A stretch of DNA of 64,000 bases from Anaerolineales bacterium (GTDB lineage Bacteria; Chloroflexota; Anaerolineae; Anaerolineales; Villigracilaceae), in assembly GCA_030583885.1 (NCBI GenBank), contig CP129480.1, positions 2,730,714 through 2,794,713 on the forward strand. Direction: 5' to 3'. Both the position numbers and the translations under genes were made by a program. The notes beneath the pieces are model-generated. The model made no database searches and had not been told where the DNA came from. It saw nothing but the letters and a program-made list of their open reading frames with translations. Within the stretch, counting starts at the first letter, position 1. The number at the start of each line of letters is the position of its first letter. Of the stretch, positions 1 to 8,868 are shown in pieces.

Positions 1-2
1 CT

Positions 3-221
3 GGTAATCTGCCTACACCCTGCCATCAACTGCGTGTGGATGTCAATCCGCCAGATGCTCAAAACAAAGTGATGGTGAATGTGTACTCGGTGGCCGACCC
101 CGAGGTGATGTGCATTCAGGTGCTCGAACCATTTGACACGAATATTTCCCTCGGCAGTTTCCCCGCAGGCAGATATACACTTTGGGTCAATGGCGAAATG
201 GTCGCGGATTTCCAGTCATAG
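3..221 (+). CDS. C-terminal end of a conserved hypothetical protein (5' end outside window)
   Basis: An open frame runs in from the left edge and stops with TAG at 219-221. The visible 72 residues begin GNLPTPCHQL and end in a short beta-rich segment with GRYTLWVNGE. No in-window start is convincing, because the frame is open upstream of the GTG at 36, so this is treated as the end of a longer gene. The residues look like the C-terminal beta domain of a secreted or lipoprotein-type protein, but I do not recognise a named family. It converges on the transporter genes across a strong hairpin. Confidence 0.6.
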   Translation, partial: GNLPTPCHQLRVDVNPPDAQNKVMVNVYSVADPEVMCIQVLEPFDTNISLGSFPAGRYTLWVNGEMVADFQS

Positions 222-235
222 TCCTTAGATTCCAT

Positions 236-275
236 GACAGGAAAGAGCCGGGAAAATTCCCGGCTCTTTCCTGTC
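236..275. terminator. Bidirectional intrinsic terminator
   Basis: A 19-bp perfect stem (236-254 with 257-275, loop AA) lies between two convergent genes. It overlaps the stop codon of the ATPase gene. The sequence contains GAGCCGGG/CCCGGCTC flanked by A- and T-rich arms, which suits termination in both directions. Confidence 0.85.
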
Positions 276-1023
276 AGTGGCTCAATATCTGCGAGAGGAA
301 GAGTTTTGTTCGTTCCTCCTTCGGAGCCTTGAAAATCTCCTCGGGCGCGCCGCTCTCCACAATCTGCCCTTCATCAAAAAAGAACATACGGTCGGCTACT
401 GCGCGGGCAAAGCCCATTTCGTGGGTCACCACGATCATGGTCATGCCCGATTTCGCCAGTTCCACCATTACGTCCAGCACTTCCTTGATCATTTCAGGGT
501 CAAGCGCGGAGGTCGGCTCATCGAAGAGCATGATCTTCGGCTGCATGGCAAGCGCGCGCGCGATGGCCACACGCTGCTGCTGGCCGCCGGAAAGTTGACC
601 AGGGTATTTCTGCGCCTGCTCCGGGATGCCCACCCGCTCCAACAATTGCATGGCGATCTCCTCCGCCTTTTCCCTGGTCCACCTGCGGACCTGAATGGGG
701 GCAAGAACGATATTCTGCATCACCGTCAAATGCGGGAACAGATTGAACTGCTGGAACACCATGCCCGTTTCGCTGCGAATCTGCTCGATATTACGCACAT
801 CGTGGCTTAGTTCGATGTCATCCACGATGATCTGTCCGCGCTGATGCTCTTCCAGGCGGTTGATGGTGCGGATAAAGGTGGATTTTCCCGAACCCGATGG
901 GCCGAAGATGACGATCACCTCCCGCCGTTTCACGTCCATATTTATGCCTTTCAGGGCATGGAAGTTCCCAAACCACTTATGTACATCACGAGCCGAAATA
1001 ATGATATCGCTGTCCTGCACCAT
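274..1023 (-). CDS. aapP: Polar/general L-amino-acid ABC transporter ATP-binding protein
   Basis: The 249-residue product is an ABC ATPase of the polar amino-acid uptake class (GlnQ/AapP/BztD). It powers import at the cytoplasmic face of the membrane. Walker [10 protein letters not shown] is at residues 41-49, the Q-loop near 91, signature LSGGQ at 144-148, Walker B IMLFDE at 164-169 and the switch histidine at 201. Length is normal for the family. It is the last gene of a minus-strand run with two permeases and a binding protein (aapJ-Q-M-P order). The substrate is inferred from gene order and similarity, since the ATPase alone does not define it. Confidence 0.93.
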   Translation of the reverse strand: MVQDSDIIISARDVHKWFGNFHALKGINMDVKRREVIVIFGPSGSGKSTFIRTINRLEEHQRGQIIVDDIELSHDVRNIEQIRSETGMVFQQFNLFPHLTVMQNIVLAPIQVRRWTREKAEEIAMQLLERVGIPEQAQKYPGQLSGGQQQRVAIARALAMQPKIMLFDEPTSALDPEMIKEVLDVMVELAKSGMTMIVVTHEMGFARAVADRMFFFDEGQIVESGAPEEIFKAPKEERTKLFLSQILSH

Positions 1024-1038
1024 GATAGATGCCTCCTT

Positions 1039-2235
1039 TTATCGCTTCCCGACACCAAGTTTTTCCTCCAACCGCTGGCTGAGATAGGACATGCCATAGC
1101 TCAACACCCAGTAGATCAGGGAAACAAAAACATATACTTCGCGCTGCAAGCCCAAAAAGTCAGGCTGCGCCAGAACAGTCTTTGCGATGCCCACCAGATC
1201 GAACAGACCGACAATCGCCACCAGCGCAGTGTCCTTGAAAACGGCAATGAACTGCCCGACCAGGATCGGGATGATCAAGCGCAATGCCTGGGGCAGGATG
1301 ATGAAGATCATGGTCTGCGCACCGCTCAAGCCCAGCGCATGCGCCGCCTCAAACTGCCCCCTGGGGATGGCTTGCAGGCCTCCACGCACATTCTCTGCGA
1401 GATATGCCGCGCTAAATAATGTGACGGCAACCATGGCACGCAGAATACGATCAACCGTCCAATTGGGCGGCAAAAAGAGCGGCAGCATCAATTGGGCCAT
1501 AAAAAAAATGGTGATTAACGGGACACCGCGCACCAATTCGATATATGCCACGCTCACCAGCCGGATGATGGGCAGTTCGGACCTGCGTCCCAGGGCAAGC
1601 ATGACACCAAGTGGAAAGGAGAAAAGGATGCCAACCACCGTGAGCAGGAAGGTCAGCAGCAAACCGCCCCACAGGTTGGTGCCGACGATGGGCATCACCC
1701 CACCTTCAGGTGTGACACCGCGTGTCAGCAGGATGAACATTGGCAGGGAAAGAATCCACCCAAGGATCACGATCCTGCCCAGTACCTGCGGCTTGCCCGC
1801 TCCCATCCCCCAGCCGATCACTCCTGTCACGCTGAGGATAATAAGCCACTTGCGGGGCTCATCTCCAAAGGGAAAAAGGGTAAGCAGGGCGGGGGAGGCA
1901 AGCAGGAGAATGGTTGCGAAATACGATCTTCGCGCCCAGATGGCAAGCGAATTTCCCGTCAGGAACATTAGAAAGCCGAGCGCAACCCACAACCGCCATG
2001 CCTGTTCGAGCGGATATTGACCGACCATGAACAAGCGCATGTTCGCAGCGACCACTTCCCATTCCGCCACTGTGAACACCCACGTCAGAAATCCTTTAAC
2101 CGCCCAATAAATGATCAATGCGCCGATGACGGTCAGGATGGCGTCAAGCCATGAACCAAAAAGATTTTTTCGCAGCCAGCGCAGAACCCCAGAACGCTCG
2201 GCAAGCGGAGGAAGGACCGAATTTGCCTGTGTCAT
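1039..2235 (-). CDS. aapM: Amino-acid ABC transporter permease (AapM/BztC type)
   Basis: This 398-residue integral membrane protein belongs to the long His/Glu/Gln/Arg/opine permease group. Several hydrophobic helices at the N-terminus precede the conserved permease domain. The EAA loop that contacts the ATPase is visible as EAAHALGLSGAQTMIFIILPQA. The length (about 400 residues rather than about 220) is typical of AapM/BztC rather than simple GlnP permeases. The gene lies 15 bp upstream of aapP and 1 bp after aapQ, so the three are almost certainly translated from one message. Confidence 0.92.
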   Translation of the reverse strand: MTQANSVLPPLAERSGVLRWLRKNLFGSWLDAILTVIGALIIYWAVKGFLTWVFTVAEWEVVAANMRLFMVGQYPLEQAWRLWVALGFLMFLTGNSLAIWARRSYFATILLLASPALLTLFPFGDEPRKWLIILSVTGVIGWGMGAGKPQVLGRIVILGWILSLPMFILLTRGVTPEGGVMPIVGTNLWGGLLLTFLLTVVGILFSFPLGVMLALGRRSELPIIRLVSVAYIELVRGVPLITIFFMAQLMLPLFLPPNWTVDRILRAMVAVTLFSAAYLAENVRGGLQAIPRGQFEAAHALGLSGAQTMIFIILPQALRLIIPILVGQFIAVFKDTALVAIVGLFDLVGIAKTVLAQPDFLGLQREVYVFVSLIYWVLSYGMSYLSQRLEEKLGVGKR

Positions 2236-2236
2236 C

Positions 2237-3418
2237 CTATCTCTCCACCAGTTTTATTCGTTGGTTGTACCAGTTCATGAACACGGATGTGATCAAACTG
2301 AATAGGAGGTAGGTCAACATGACCATCGAGATCATTTCCACCGCCCGTCCCGTCTGGTTTTGGATGGTGTTCGAGACGTAGAACAGATCGGGATACCCGA
2401 CCGCAATGGCAAGCGACGAATTCTTGATCAGGTTCAGGTACTGGCTGGTCAACGGCGGGATGATCACGCGCAGCGCCTGCGGGAAAACGATCAGCCGCAG
2501 GGTTTGGAAGCCGTTCAACCCCAACGCGCGGGAGGCCTCCACCTGCCCCTTCGAGACGGAGAGGATGCCAGAGCGGACGACCTCGCCAATAAAAGCGGAT
2601 GTGTAGAGCACAAGCCCGGAAGTCAGCGCCATGAATTCAGGGCTGAGAACTTTTCCCCCGGTCATGTTCAAGCCTTCAATGACGGGCGCGTCGAAGGCAA
2701 GAGGCTTTTCGGGCAGGACGAACCATCCAATCAGCGCAACGGAGAGGACGGTCAGGAACGTCCACAGCGTGGTCAGCGGCGCACGCCCCGTGCGCCGGCT
2801 GTAGGAACGTAAAACGAAGAAAACAACGACAGCGAGCACCAGGCCGACGATCAGGATCAGCCGAAAGGTCGGGTATGAATCGGTGGGAAGTCCCCAGGGA
2901 ATCCCCACGCCGCGATTGGTCAGGAAGATGTTACCGGGCCAGACAACCGCCTCCCTGACCCTCGGCAGTTTTAGAAAGACACCCAAATACCAAAATATCA
3001 AAAACACCAGCAGGGAAAGGTTGCGGATCAATTCAAGATAAAAGGCTGCCAGGCGGTTGATCAGGAAGTTGGTGGAAAGCCTCGCAACCCCCAGGATGAC
3101 GCCAAATGCCGTTGAGGCAACGACCCCCACGATGCTGACGGACAATGTGTTCAACAATCCGACCTGGTATGCCTGCCAATAGGATGAAGTTCGGCTGTAC
3201 GTGAACAGGGTTTCGGAAATGTCAAAGCCGGAAATCCCGTTCAGGAAACTGTAGGTGAGGGTGATGCCCTGCCTTGCAAGGCCGGCCTTCATATTTTGGT
3301 AGATCAACGAACCAACGAAAAGAAGCCCGATGATAAAAGCCACCTGACCCAGAATATTCAGGATGCGTTCGTCGCGCCAGAACGGGATCGTTGCTTTTTG
3401 CTGCGCGCTTTCCTGCAT
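2237..3418 (-). CDS. aapQ: Amino-acid ABC transporter permease (AapQ/BztB type)
   Basis: This is the second long permease of the system, pairing with AapM to form the membrane channel. The EAA loop reads EASRALGLNGFQTLRLIVFPQA. Conserved permease helices follow a long N-terminal extension with additional helices. I chose the ATG at 3418 (protein MQESAQQK...) over an ATG at 3466, because a GAGGAGG ribosome site sits just before it. The upstream ATG would also lie inside a terminator-like hairpin. This gives 393 residues. A hairpin separates it from aapJ, which would let the binding protein be made in excess. Confidence 0.92.
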   Translation of the reverse strand: MQESAQQKATIPFWRDERILNILGQVAFIIGLLFVGSLIYQNMKAGLARQGITLTYSFLNGISGFDISETLFTYSRTSSYWQAYQVGLLNTLSVSIVGVVASTAFGVILGVARLSTNFLINRLAAFYLELIRNLSLLVFLIFWYLGVFLKLPRVREAVVWPGNIFLTNRGVGIPWGLPTDSYPTFRLILIVGLVLAVVVFFVLRSYSRRTGRAPLTTLWTFLTVLSVALIGWFVLPEKPLAFDAPVIEGLNMTGGKVLSPEFMALTSGLVLYTSAFIGEVVRSGILSVSKGQVEASRALGLNGFQTLRLIVFPQALRVIIPPLTSQYLNLIKNSSLAIAVGYPDLFYVSNTIQNQTGRAVEMISMVMLTYLLFSLITSVFMNWYNQRIKLVER

Positions 3419-3437
3419 TGGCAAACCTCCTCGGTAA

Positions 3438-3476
3438 AGAAAAAGAGGGCAGGGAATATTCCCCACCCTCTTTTTT
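3438..3476 (-). terminator. Intercistronic terminator/attenuator between aapJ and aapQ
   Basis: An inverted repeat (AAAAGAGGG...CCCTCTTTT with an AGGGAATATTCCC core) ends in a run of T. Read on the minus strand it follows the aapJ stop by about 10 nt and precedes the aapQ ribosome site. Partial termination here would raise binding-protein levels relative to the permeases, a common arrangement in ABC importer operons. Confidence 0.7.
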
Positions 3477-3484
3477 ACATCTGT

Positions 3485-4606
3485 TTAGCGGACGGGCGGA
3501 GCGTAGAGCAGGCCGCCTTCCGTGTACAGGCTGTTCAAGCCGCGCGGAATGTAGGTTGGCGTATCGGGTCCGAGACTGCGATTGTAGACTTCCTCGTAAT
3601 TGCCGACGAGCTTGAGGATATTGTATCCCCAGTCGTTGTCCAGACCGAGTTTCAAGCCCATATCGCTTTCGAGGCCCAGCAGGCGCATGACCTCAGGGCT
3701 GGTGGTGCCGGAGCGGACGTCGTCGACATTGGCGGAGGTGATGCCGAATTCCTCGCCGGCGATCATGGCAAAGACGGTCCACTGGGCAATGTCGAACCAC
3801 TGGTCATCGCCGTGGCGGACCATGGGACCGAGCGGTTCCTTGGACATGGTCACATCGAGAATCACATGAGCAGACGGGTCGGACAGAACGGTGCGGCGGG
3901 AGACAAGGCCGGATTTGTCGGTGGTGACCGCGTCACAGCGTTCCTCTGCATACGCAGCAAAGGTCGAGTCGGCATCCTCAAAGACCGCGGGGGTGTAGGA
4001 AACGCCAAGCGAAGCCATTACATCCGCCAGGTTGAGTTCGGTGGTCGTACCGGTCTGAACGCAGACCGTTCCGCCGGCCAGATCCTGCAAGCTGGTAATC
4101 CCGCTATCGGCGGGAACCATCATGCCCTGGCCGTCATAGAAGGTGGTGTGGACGAAGTTGCCGCCCAGTTCGGTATCGCGAACCAGCGACCAGGTCGTGT
4201 TGCGGCTCAGGACGTCAATTTCACCGGACTGCAAGGCGGTAAAGCGTTCCGCGGCGGTCACGGGGCGGAACTCCACCTTGCTGACGTCGCCAAAAATGGC
4301 GGCAGCCAGGGCGCGGCAGTAATCCACGTCAATACCGGAGAAATTTCCATCGGCGTCAATGTAGCCAAAGCCGGGAACCTGCGAGTTGACACCGCAGATC
4401 AGGTTGCCGCGCGCCTTGACGGTTTCGAGAGTCACGCCATAACCGGCCGGGGCAGCAACAGCCGCAGCAGCAGGAACCTCCACGATCACTGTTTCAACAA
4501 CGGTTACGGTCTCGCCACCGCCCGGCGCAGGGGCTGCCCCGCCGCAGGCGGCCAGCACAAGACCAGTGATCAGAAATACCGATACGATCCATAGGGTTTT
4601 ACGCAT
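3485..4606 (-). CDS. aapJ: Amino-acid ABC transporter substrate-binding lipoprotein (AapJ/BztA type)
   Basis: This 373-residue extracytoplasmic binding protein starts with a lipoprotein signal whose lipobox is LAAC (cysteine about residue 21). A short Gly/Pro/Ala linker follows, then a type II periplasmic-binding fold. Motifs typical of the AapJ/BztA subgroup are visible: RGNLICGVN near the domain start, GIDVDYCRALAAAIFGD, and DVLSRNTTWSLVRDTELGG. Lipidation suits a monoderm-like Chloroflexota envelope. The ATG is preceded by CAAGGAGGAGAAA. It is first in the operon, with about 270 bp of leader upstream. Confidence 0.93.
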   Translation of the reverse strand: MRKTLWIVSVFLITGLVLAACGGAAPAPGGGETVTVVETVIVEVPAAAAVAAPAGYGVTLETVKARGNLICGVNSQVPGFGYIDADGNFSGIDVDYCRALAAAIFGDVSKVEFRPVTAAERFTALQSGEIDVLSRNTTWSLVRDTELGGNFVHTTFYDGQGMMVPADSGITSLQDLAGGTVCVQTGTTTELNLADVMASLGVSYTPAVFEDADSTFAAYAEERCDAVTTDKSGLVSRRTVLSDPSAHVILDVTMSKEPLGPMVRHGDDQWFDIAQWTVFAMIAGEEFGITSANVDDVRSGTTSPEVMRLLGLESDMGLKLGLDNDWGYNILKLVGNYEEVYNRSLGPDTPTYIPRGLNSLYTEGGLLYAPPVR

Positions 4607-4834
4607 TTTCTCCTCCTTGAGAAAAGTCTGAATTGGTTGGACATACGATTGAGGAAATTATTCTTTATCCGAAACAGCCGCCTCCTTTCCCAGGGCTTGT
4701 ATGCAAAAATCCATCTCAAGCGATCCTCTGAGCCGTGAAAGGACGAGGGGTCAGTTTATCTTTCTGAACGCCACGCCGCTTCAGGTGGACACGATATTTA
4801 TTTGCATGCACTCACCCTGCATTAATTGCGGGTC

Positions 4835-4840
4835 ATTATA
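4835..4840 (-). promoter_or_regulatory. Possible -10 box for the aap operon; rest of 4607-4875 unassigned
   Basis: A minus-strand TATAAT lies about 230 bp upstream of aapJ, in the gap shared with the ybaK-type gene. No good -35 is visible at the usual distance, so the call is weak. The intervening leader is long, but I could not match it to a known riboswitch. Confidence 0.3.
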
Positions 4841-4875
4841 ACTTAAAAATGCGGCGCCTCCCCGCGAATGGAGAA

Positions 4876-5355
4876 TCAACCGGCATCCGTACACACGGAT
4901 GCAAAACGCGCATTCGTCAGCTGTACAAGTGCTTCAACGGGGATTTGAATATTCAAGCCCCTCTGCCCGCCGGAAATATAAATCTCATCAAATGCCTGCG
5001 CGGCTGAATCAATGACCACCTGAAAGCCCCTGTTGATCAGGGCCAGCGGAGAGATGCCGCCCGCCTGCAAGCCCGTCATCGCCTCGGCTTCACGCTCGGT
5101 GGGCATGTGCATCTTCTTCTCACCCAAAAATGATGCCAGCAATTTCAAGTCCACGGCGCACGGAGCGGGGATGACAGCCAGCACGGGTTTCCCTTTTTCG
5201 CGGCGGGTGACAATCGTCTTAAAAACCCGCCCGGCGGGAACACACAGGAACTGCGCCGCCTCCAGCGCGCCTATTTTTTCGAGGGGCAGTTCATGCGCCG
5301 TATAGGTCACCCGGCGCGCATCCAAAAATCTTGTGACATTATTCGTGACAGTCAT
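4876..5355 (-). CDS. YbaK/EbsC-family aminoacyl-tRNA deacylase
   Basis: The product (about 159 residues from the ATG at 5355) is a single YbaK-type editing domain, which hydrolyses misacylated tRNA such as Cys-tRNA(Pro). Supporting features are the FKTIVTR segment, the conserved lysine-rich KKMHMPTEREAEAMTG stretch, the GGISPLAL loop and the closing YISGGQRGLNIQIP. The alternative ATG at 5376 adds seven residues. I prefer 5355 because the fold begins directly after it. The gene stands alone, divergent from the small membrane protein gene. Confidence 0.85.
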   Translation of the reverse strand: MTVTNNVTRFLDARRVTYTAHELPLEKIGALEAAQFLCVPAGRVFKTIVTRREKGKPVLAVIPAPCAVDLKLLASFLGEKKMHMPTEREAEAMTGLQAGGISPLALINRGFQVVIDSAAQAFDEIYISGGQRGLNIQIPVEALVQLTNARFASVCTDAG

Positions 5356-5444
5356 GTGGGAAAAAATCCTGTACAATTATACCCAGCGCGGCCGCACATT
5401 GCGCTTCTTAGGAACAGGAATGCACATTTTTTAAGGAGGCTGAT

Positions 5445-5795
5445 ATGTCCGATCAGGAACAGGAACGTCTCAGAAGACTGCGTGAGCGGCAATTACAGTC
5501 ACGCGACCCCCTTACAAAACAGCGCACATTCCAGCGTACTATCTCCGTCAAGGAAAAACGGATGCGCAAACCGTTCTCGTTTGCCAAGGCCTGGAAAGAC
5601 ATCCCCCAGATCATCAAAGTCCCGTTCTACGGTCTCATCCTTGGCGTCGCCGTCATCTTCGTCCTGCCGTTATTCTGGGATTCACCCTTTGCCATTTATG
5701 CCGGCGCAGGCGCAGCCCTGTTGTTCATGATCTTTGGAATGATCCTTGGAAATTCGCTCGATCTGCGCGACGACATCCGCAAACACCTGCAGTAG
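5445..5795 (+). CDS. Small two-helix membrane protein, function unknown
   Basis: The product has 116 residues. A strongly charged N-terminal cytoplasmic segment rich in Arg/Glu/Gln (about 1-60) is followed by two hydrophobic helices at about 62-80 and 84-102, and a short charged tail. The start is supported by AAGGAGG eight bases upstream. I do not recognise the family. It precedes the cyclic-nucleotide-binding protein by 83 bp on the same strand and may share its message. Confidence 0.65.
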   Translation: MSDQEQERLRRLRERQLQSRDPLTKQRTFQRTISVKEKRMRKPFSFAKAWKDIPQIIKVPFYGLILGVAVIFVLPLFWDSPFAIYAGAGAALLFMIFGMILGNSLDLRDDIRKHLQ

Positions 5796-5878
5796 ACGGA
5801 CAAAACCCGCTTCATCCGCGGACCCGGACAACGGCCTTGAAGAACAATCATTTTCCACACCCAGGCATTGGAGGCAGC

Positions 5879-6331
5879 ATGCTCAACCCGCAAACATTAT
5901 CCCAGTTCGATTTGTTCAAAGGACTTCCCGAATCCCTGCTCAAAGAGATCGCATCCATCAGCAGGGAAGTGTCCATGAAAAAGGGCGACTTCGTCTTCCG
6001 GGAAGGCGGGCAGGCGGATAAACTGCATTTCCTCGTGCGGGGAAGCATTGCACTGCGCGTGAATTTGACATCCCGCCCGGAAAGCATCACGGTTTCGTTC
6101 GTATCGATGCCGTATCAAAGTTTCGGCTGGTCCGGCGTGGTGCCGCCCTATCATTACACCTCCAGCGCGGAATGCGAGGAAGACTCCAGCCTGCTGATCA
6201 TCCCCGCAGATCCCTTCATGAAAATGCTGGAACAGAATCCGGAAGCAGGCTTCAAGGTGATGCAGCGCATCACCGTCATCATCGCAGACCGCCTGCGGAA
6301 CAGCCGCCAGGCCCTGCTGAAGACAATGTAA
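5879..6331 (+). CDS. Cyclic nucleotide-binding (CRP/FNR-like) sensor domain protein without DNA-binding domain
   Basis: The product is about 150 residues from the ATG at 5879, which has GGAGG upstream. The longer ATG at 5837 has no such site. It holds one cNMP-binding beta-barrel: LFKGLPESLLKEIASI, then VFREGGQADKLHFLVRGSIALRV. A full CRP-type regulator would add a helix-turn-helix of about 70 residues, but the protein ends after the barrel and its C-helix. It is therefore more likely a stand-alone sensor or effector than a transcription factor. The usual phosphate-cassette arginine is not obvious, so the ligand is uncertain. Confidence 0.8.
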   Translation: MLNPQTLSQFDLFKGLPESLLKEIASISREVSMKKGDFVFREGGQADKLHFLVRGSIALRVNLTSRPESITVSFVSMPYQSFGWSGVVPPYHYTSSAECEEDSSLLIIPADPFMKMLEQNPEAGFKVMQRITVIIADRLRNSRQALLKTM

Positions 6332-6358
6332 TTATTTTCGGCAGGGGAGTGCGCGTCA

Positions 6359-6408
6359 GAAAACAGGAGCGGCGCGGGCGGCGGTATGAAGCGCCCTGTC
6401 CTGTTTTT
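6359..6408 (+). terminator. Intrinsic terminator
   Basis: Arms AAACAGGA (6361-6368) and TCCTGTTT (6399-6406), with an inner GC-rich stem, end in a T run downstream of the cNMP-binding gene. Confidence 0.6.
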
Positions 6409-6427
6409 ATTCTTTAACCCCGCGTAG

Positions 6428-6433
6428 TACAAT
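6428..6433 (+). promoter_or_regulatory. -10 box immediately before rel
   Basis: TACAAT ends 7 nt before the rel ATG. Transcription would start at or within a base or two of the start codon, giving an essentially leaderless message. No ribosome-binding site is visible. Confidence 0.5.
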
Positions 6434-6440
6434 ACCTTGA

Positions 6441-8666
6441 ATGAAATCCTCAGCCGCCGCCATTCCGCTCGAAAAACTGATCGACCAGCTGCCTGAAAAT
6501 TACACGGTCACAGACCGGGAGCTGGTCCAGCGCGCCTATCACGTGGCGGAGCAGGCGCACCGCGGACAAAAACGTCATTCCGGCGAACCGTATATCAACC
6601 ACTGCATTGCGGTTGCCGGCATCCTTGCGGATCTGAAGGTGCCGCCGGAAGTGACGGCGGCGGGCCTCCTGCACGATACCGTGGAAGACACCGACATCAC
6701 GCTGGCAGACATCCGCCGCGAGTTCGGTGATACGGTCAAAATCCTCGTGGATGGGGTGACAAAGTTAACGCACCTGCCGCGCGTCTCGCGCGGCGATCAA
6801 CATGCGGAAAACGGAACCAATGGCAGCGAAAGCGATGAGGCGGTCATCGAACCCGCACTGCTCGGCCGCAAGGAGGACATCGTCTCGGAGACGCTGCGAA
6901 AGACCTTCCTTGCCATGGGCGAGGATGTGCGCGTGGTGCTGATCAAACTGGCGGACCGGCTGCACAATATGCGCACGCTCAGCCACATGCCCGTGCACAA
7001 GCGCAGGCGCATCGCGCAGGAAACGCTGGACATTTTTGCACCGCTCGCCAACCGCCTCGGCATCTGGCAGATCAAGTGGGAATTGGAAGACCTCGGCTTC
7101 CGACATGTAAACCCCGAAAAATACAAGGAGATCGCGGAACTGCTGACCGAAAAAAGGCCGGACCGCGAGTCGCAGCTTGAAACCATCAAGGAAGACCTGA
7201 TCAAGCTGCTCGAGAAGAACAACATCCGGGCGGAGATCAGCGGACGCCCGAAGCATATTTATTCGATCCATAAAAAAATGCAGAAAAAGGGCAAGCCCTT
7301 CAACATGGTGCATGACGTGCGCGCGGTGCGCCTGATCGTACCGGATGTGCCGTCCTGTTATGCCGCGCTCGGCGTCATCCACACCACCTGGCGGCCGATC
7401 CCCGGCGAGTTCGACGATTACATCGCCGCGCCAAAGGATAACTTCTATCAGTCCCTGCATACGGCGGTGATCCACGATGACAAACGCCCGCTGGAAGTGC
7501 AGATCCGCACCAACGAAATGCACCTGAACGCGGAATACGGCATCGCCGCGCACTGGCGCTACAAGGAGGGCGCAAAACACCCCGACAAGAATTATGAACA
7601 GCGCATCAACTCCCTGCGCTCGATGATGGAGTGGCGCACGGACGTGAAGGATGCGGCCGAGTTCGTCGAATCGATGCGCAGCGACGTCTTCCAGGACCGC
7701 GTGTACATCTTCACCCCGCGCGGCGATATCATCGACATGCCGGCCGGCTCCACGCCGATCGACTTCGCCTACCACGTCCACACGGATATCGGCCACCGCT
7801 GCCGCGGCGCGCGCATCAATGGAAAACTCGTCCCGCTGTATCAGGAGTTGAAGACCGGCGACCAGGTGGAGATCCTGACGGCGAAGCGCGGCGGACCGAG
7901 CCGCGACTGGCTGAATGCCAATCTCGGACTGGTGCGCACCCAGCGCGCGCGTTCGAAGATCAAGGTCTGGTTCAAGAAGCAGGAGGACGAGCAAAACCTC
8001 GCGCAGGGGCGCGACACACTCGAACGCGAACTGCAGCGGCTGGGCATCTCCGAGATCAACTTCGAAAAGATGGCGCGCGAACTCGGCTATAAAACCCCGG
8101 ATGAGATGTTCATTGCGCTGGGATGCGGCGACCTGTCCATCAGCGGGGTCATCCGGCAGTTTTCAGAGGACGAGGAAACCGATGACATCCTGGCGGCGAA
8201 TGCGCCCGCCGCATCCACCACCTCCACAGACGCCGTGGACGTGGTGGGACTCAAGGGCATGCTTTCGAACATGGCGCGCTGCTGCAACCCGATGCCCGGA
8301 GACCAGATCGTCGGCTTCATCACCCGCGGACGCGGCGCGACCATCCACCGGCAGGACTGCCCGAACATCCTGCGCTCCAAGGACCGCGAGCGCCTGCTGC
8401 AAGTGGGCTGGGGACACGTGGAGCGCACCTTTCCGGTTCCCGTAAAAATAAAAGCCTACGACCGCCAGGGCCTGATGGGCGACATCTCCAACCTGCTTTC
8501 CGACGAAAGCGTCAACATCGCCAATGTGACGGTGAGCGTCAACCGCAGCATCGCGGACCTGCGCCTGATCATCGAAGTAAAGGACCTGACGCAGCTCAGC
8601 CGCATTCTCTCGCGCATCGAGAACCTGCCGAACGTGCTGGAGGCGCACCGCATCAATCCGGGGTAA
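6441..8666 (+). CDS. rel: RelA/SpoT-family (p)ppGpp synthetase/hydrolase
   Basis: The 741-residue product is a full-length stringent-response enzyme. An N-terminal HD hydrolase domain (about 25-220) keeps its key motifs: HSGEPYINH, LLHDTVEDT and KLADRLHNMRTL. The synthetase domain (about 260-400) contains FDDYIAAPKDNFYQSLHT and VQIRTNEMH. A TGS domain follows (about 420-485, VYIFTPRGDIIDMPAGST), then a helical and CC zinc-finger-like region with RCCNPMPGD, and a C-terminal ACT domain. The metal-dependence motif is E-F-D-D, the form known from monofunctional RelA, although the hydrolase domain looks intact. A loop of about 30 residues rich in Gly/Asn/Ser/Glu interrupts the HD domain near residues 113-145. 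The enzyme probably both makes and degrades (p)ppGpp in the cytoplasm. Confidence 0.95.
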   Translation: MKSSAAAIPLEKLIDQLPENYTVTDRELVQRAYHVAEQAHRGQKRHSGEPYINHCIAVAGILADLKVPPEVTAAGLLHDTVEDTDITLADIRREFGDTVKILVDGVTKLTHLPRVSRGDQHAENGTNGSESDEAVIEPALLGRKEDIVSETLRKTFLAMGEDVRVVLIKLADRLHNMRTLSHMPVHKRRRIAQETLDIFAPLANRLGIWQIKWELEDLGFRHVNPEKYKEIAELLTEKRPDRESQLETIKEDLIKLLEKNNIRAEISGRPKHIYSIHKKMQKKGKPFNMVHDVRAVRLIVPDVPSCYAALGVIHTTWRPIPGEFDDYIAAPKDNFYQSLHTAVIHDDKRPLEVQIRTNEMHLNAEYGIAAHWRYKEGAKHPDKNYEQRINSLRSMMEWRTDVKDAAEFVESMRSDVFQDRVYIFTPRGDIIDMPAGSTPIDFAYHVHTDIGHRCRGARINGKLVPLYQELKTGDQVEILTAKRGGPSRDWLNANLGLVRTQRARSKIKVWFKKQEDEQNLAQGRDTLERELQRLGISEINFEKMARELGYKTPDEMFIALGCGDLSISGVIRQFSEDEETDDILAANAPAASTTSTDAVDVVGLKGMLSNMARCCNPMPGDQIVGFITRGRGATIHRQDCPNILRSKDRERLLQVGWGHVERTFPVPVKIKAYDRQGLMGDISNLLSDESVNIANVTVSVNRSIADLRLIIEVKDLTQLSRILSRIENLPNVLEAHRINPG

Positions 8667-8680
8667 CGCAGATATTTTAT

Positions 8681-8777
8681 GTCATTGCGAGGCCCGAGGC
8701 TCAAAGGCCGAGCGGGCGAAGCAATCCCCGAATTTAGGAGGAGATTGCTTCGGCGGAAGAACACCGCCTCGCAACAA
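8681..8777. repeat. REP-like dispersed palindromic element, full copy
   Basis: The outer arms are GTCATTGCGAGG and CCTCGCAACAAC, with an inner pair GAAGCAATC / GATTGCTTC. This is the nested-palindrome type common in intergenic DNA of many bacteria. A shorter copy with the same outer arms lies at 46963-47000. It separates rel from moeA. Confidence 0.8.
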
Positions 8778-8849
8778 CATCAAGTTTTATCCTTTCAGAT
8801 TTAGGCACTCTCCGCAGCGACAGAACTCCAATGACACACGCCTGTAGGG

Positions 8850-8855
8850 TATAAT
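8850..8855 (+). promoter_or_regulatory. -10 box for moeA
   Basis: A consensus TATAAT lies 13 nt before the moeA ATG. The expected transcription start leaves a leader of only about 6 nt, with no ribosome site visible. Confidence 0.55.
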
Positions 8856-8868
8856 CCGCGCGTTCAAA

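Noticed and set aside
3419..3466. aapQ start at 3466
   Set aside because: It would read through the terminator hairpin. The ATG at 3418 has a strong ribosome site.
5837..5878. Longer start for the cNMP-binding protein at 5837
   Set aside because: The extension has no ribosome site, whereas ATG at 5879 follows GGAGG.
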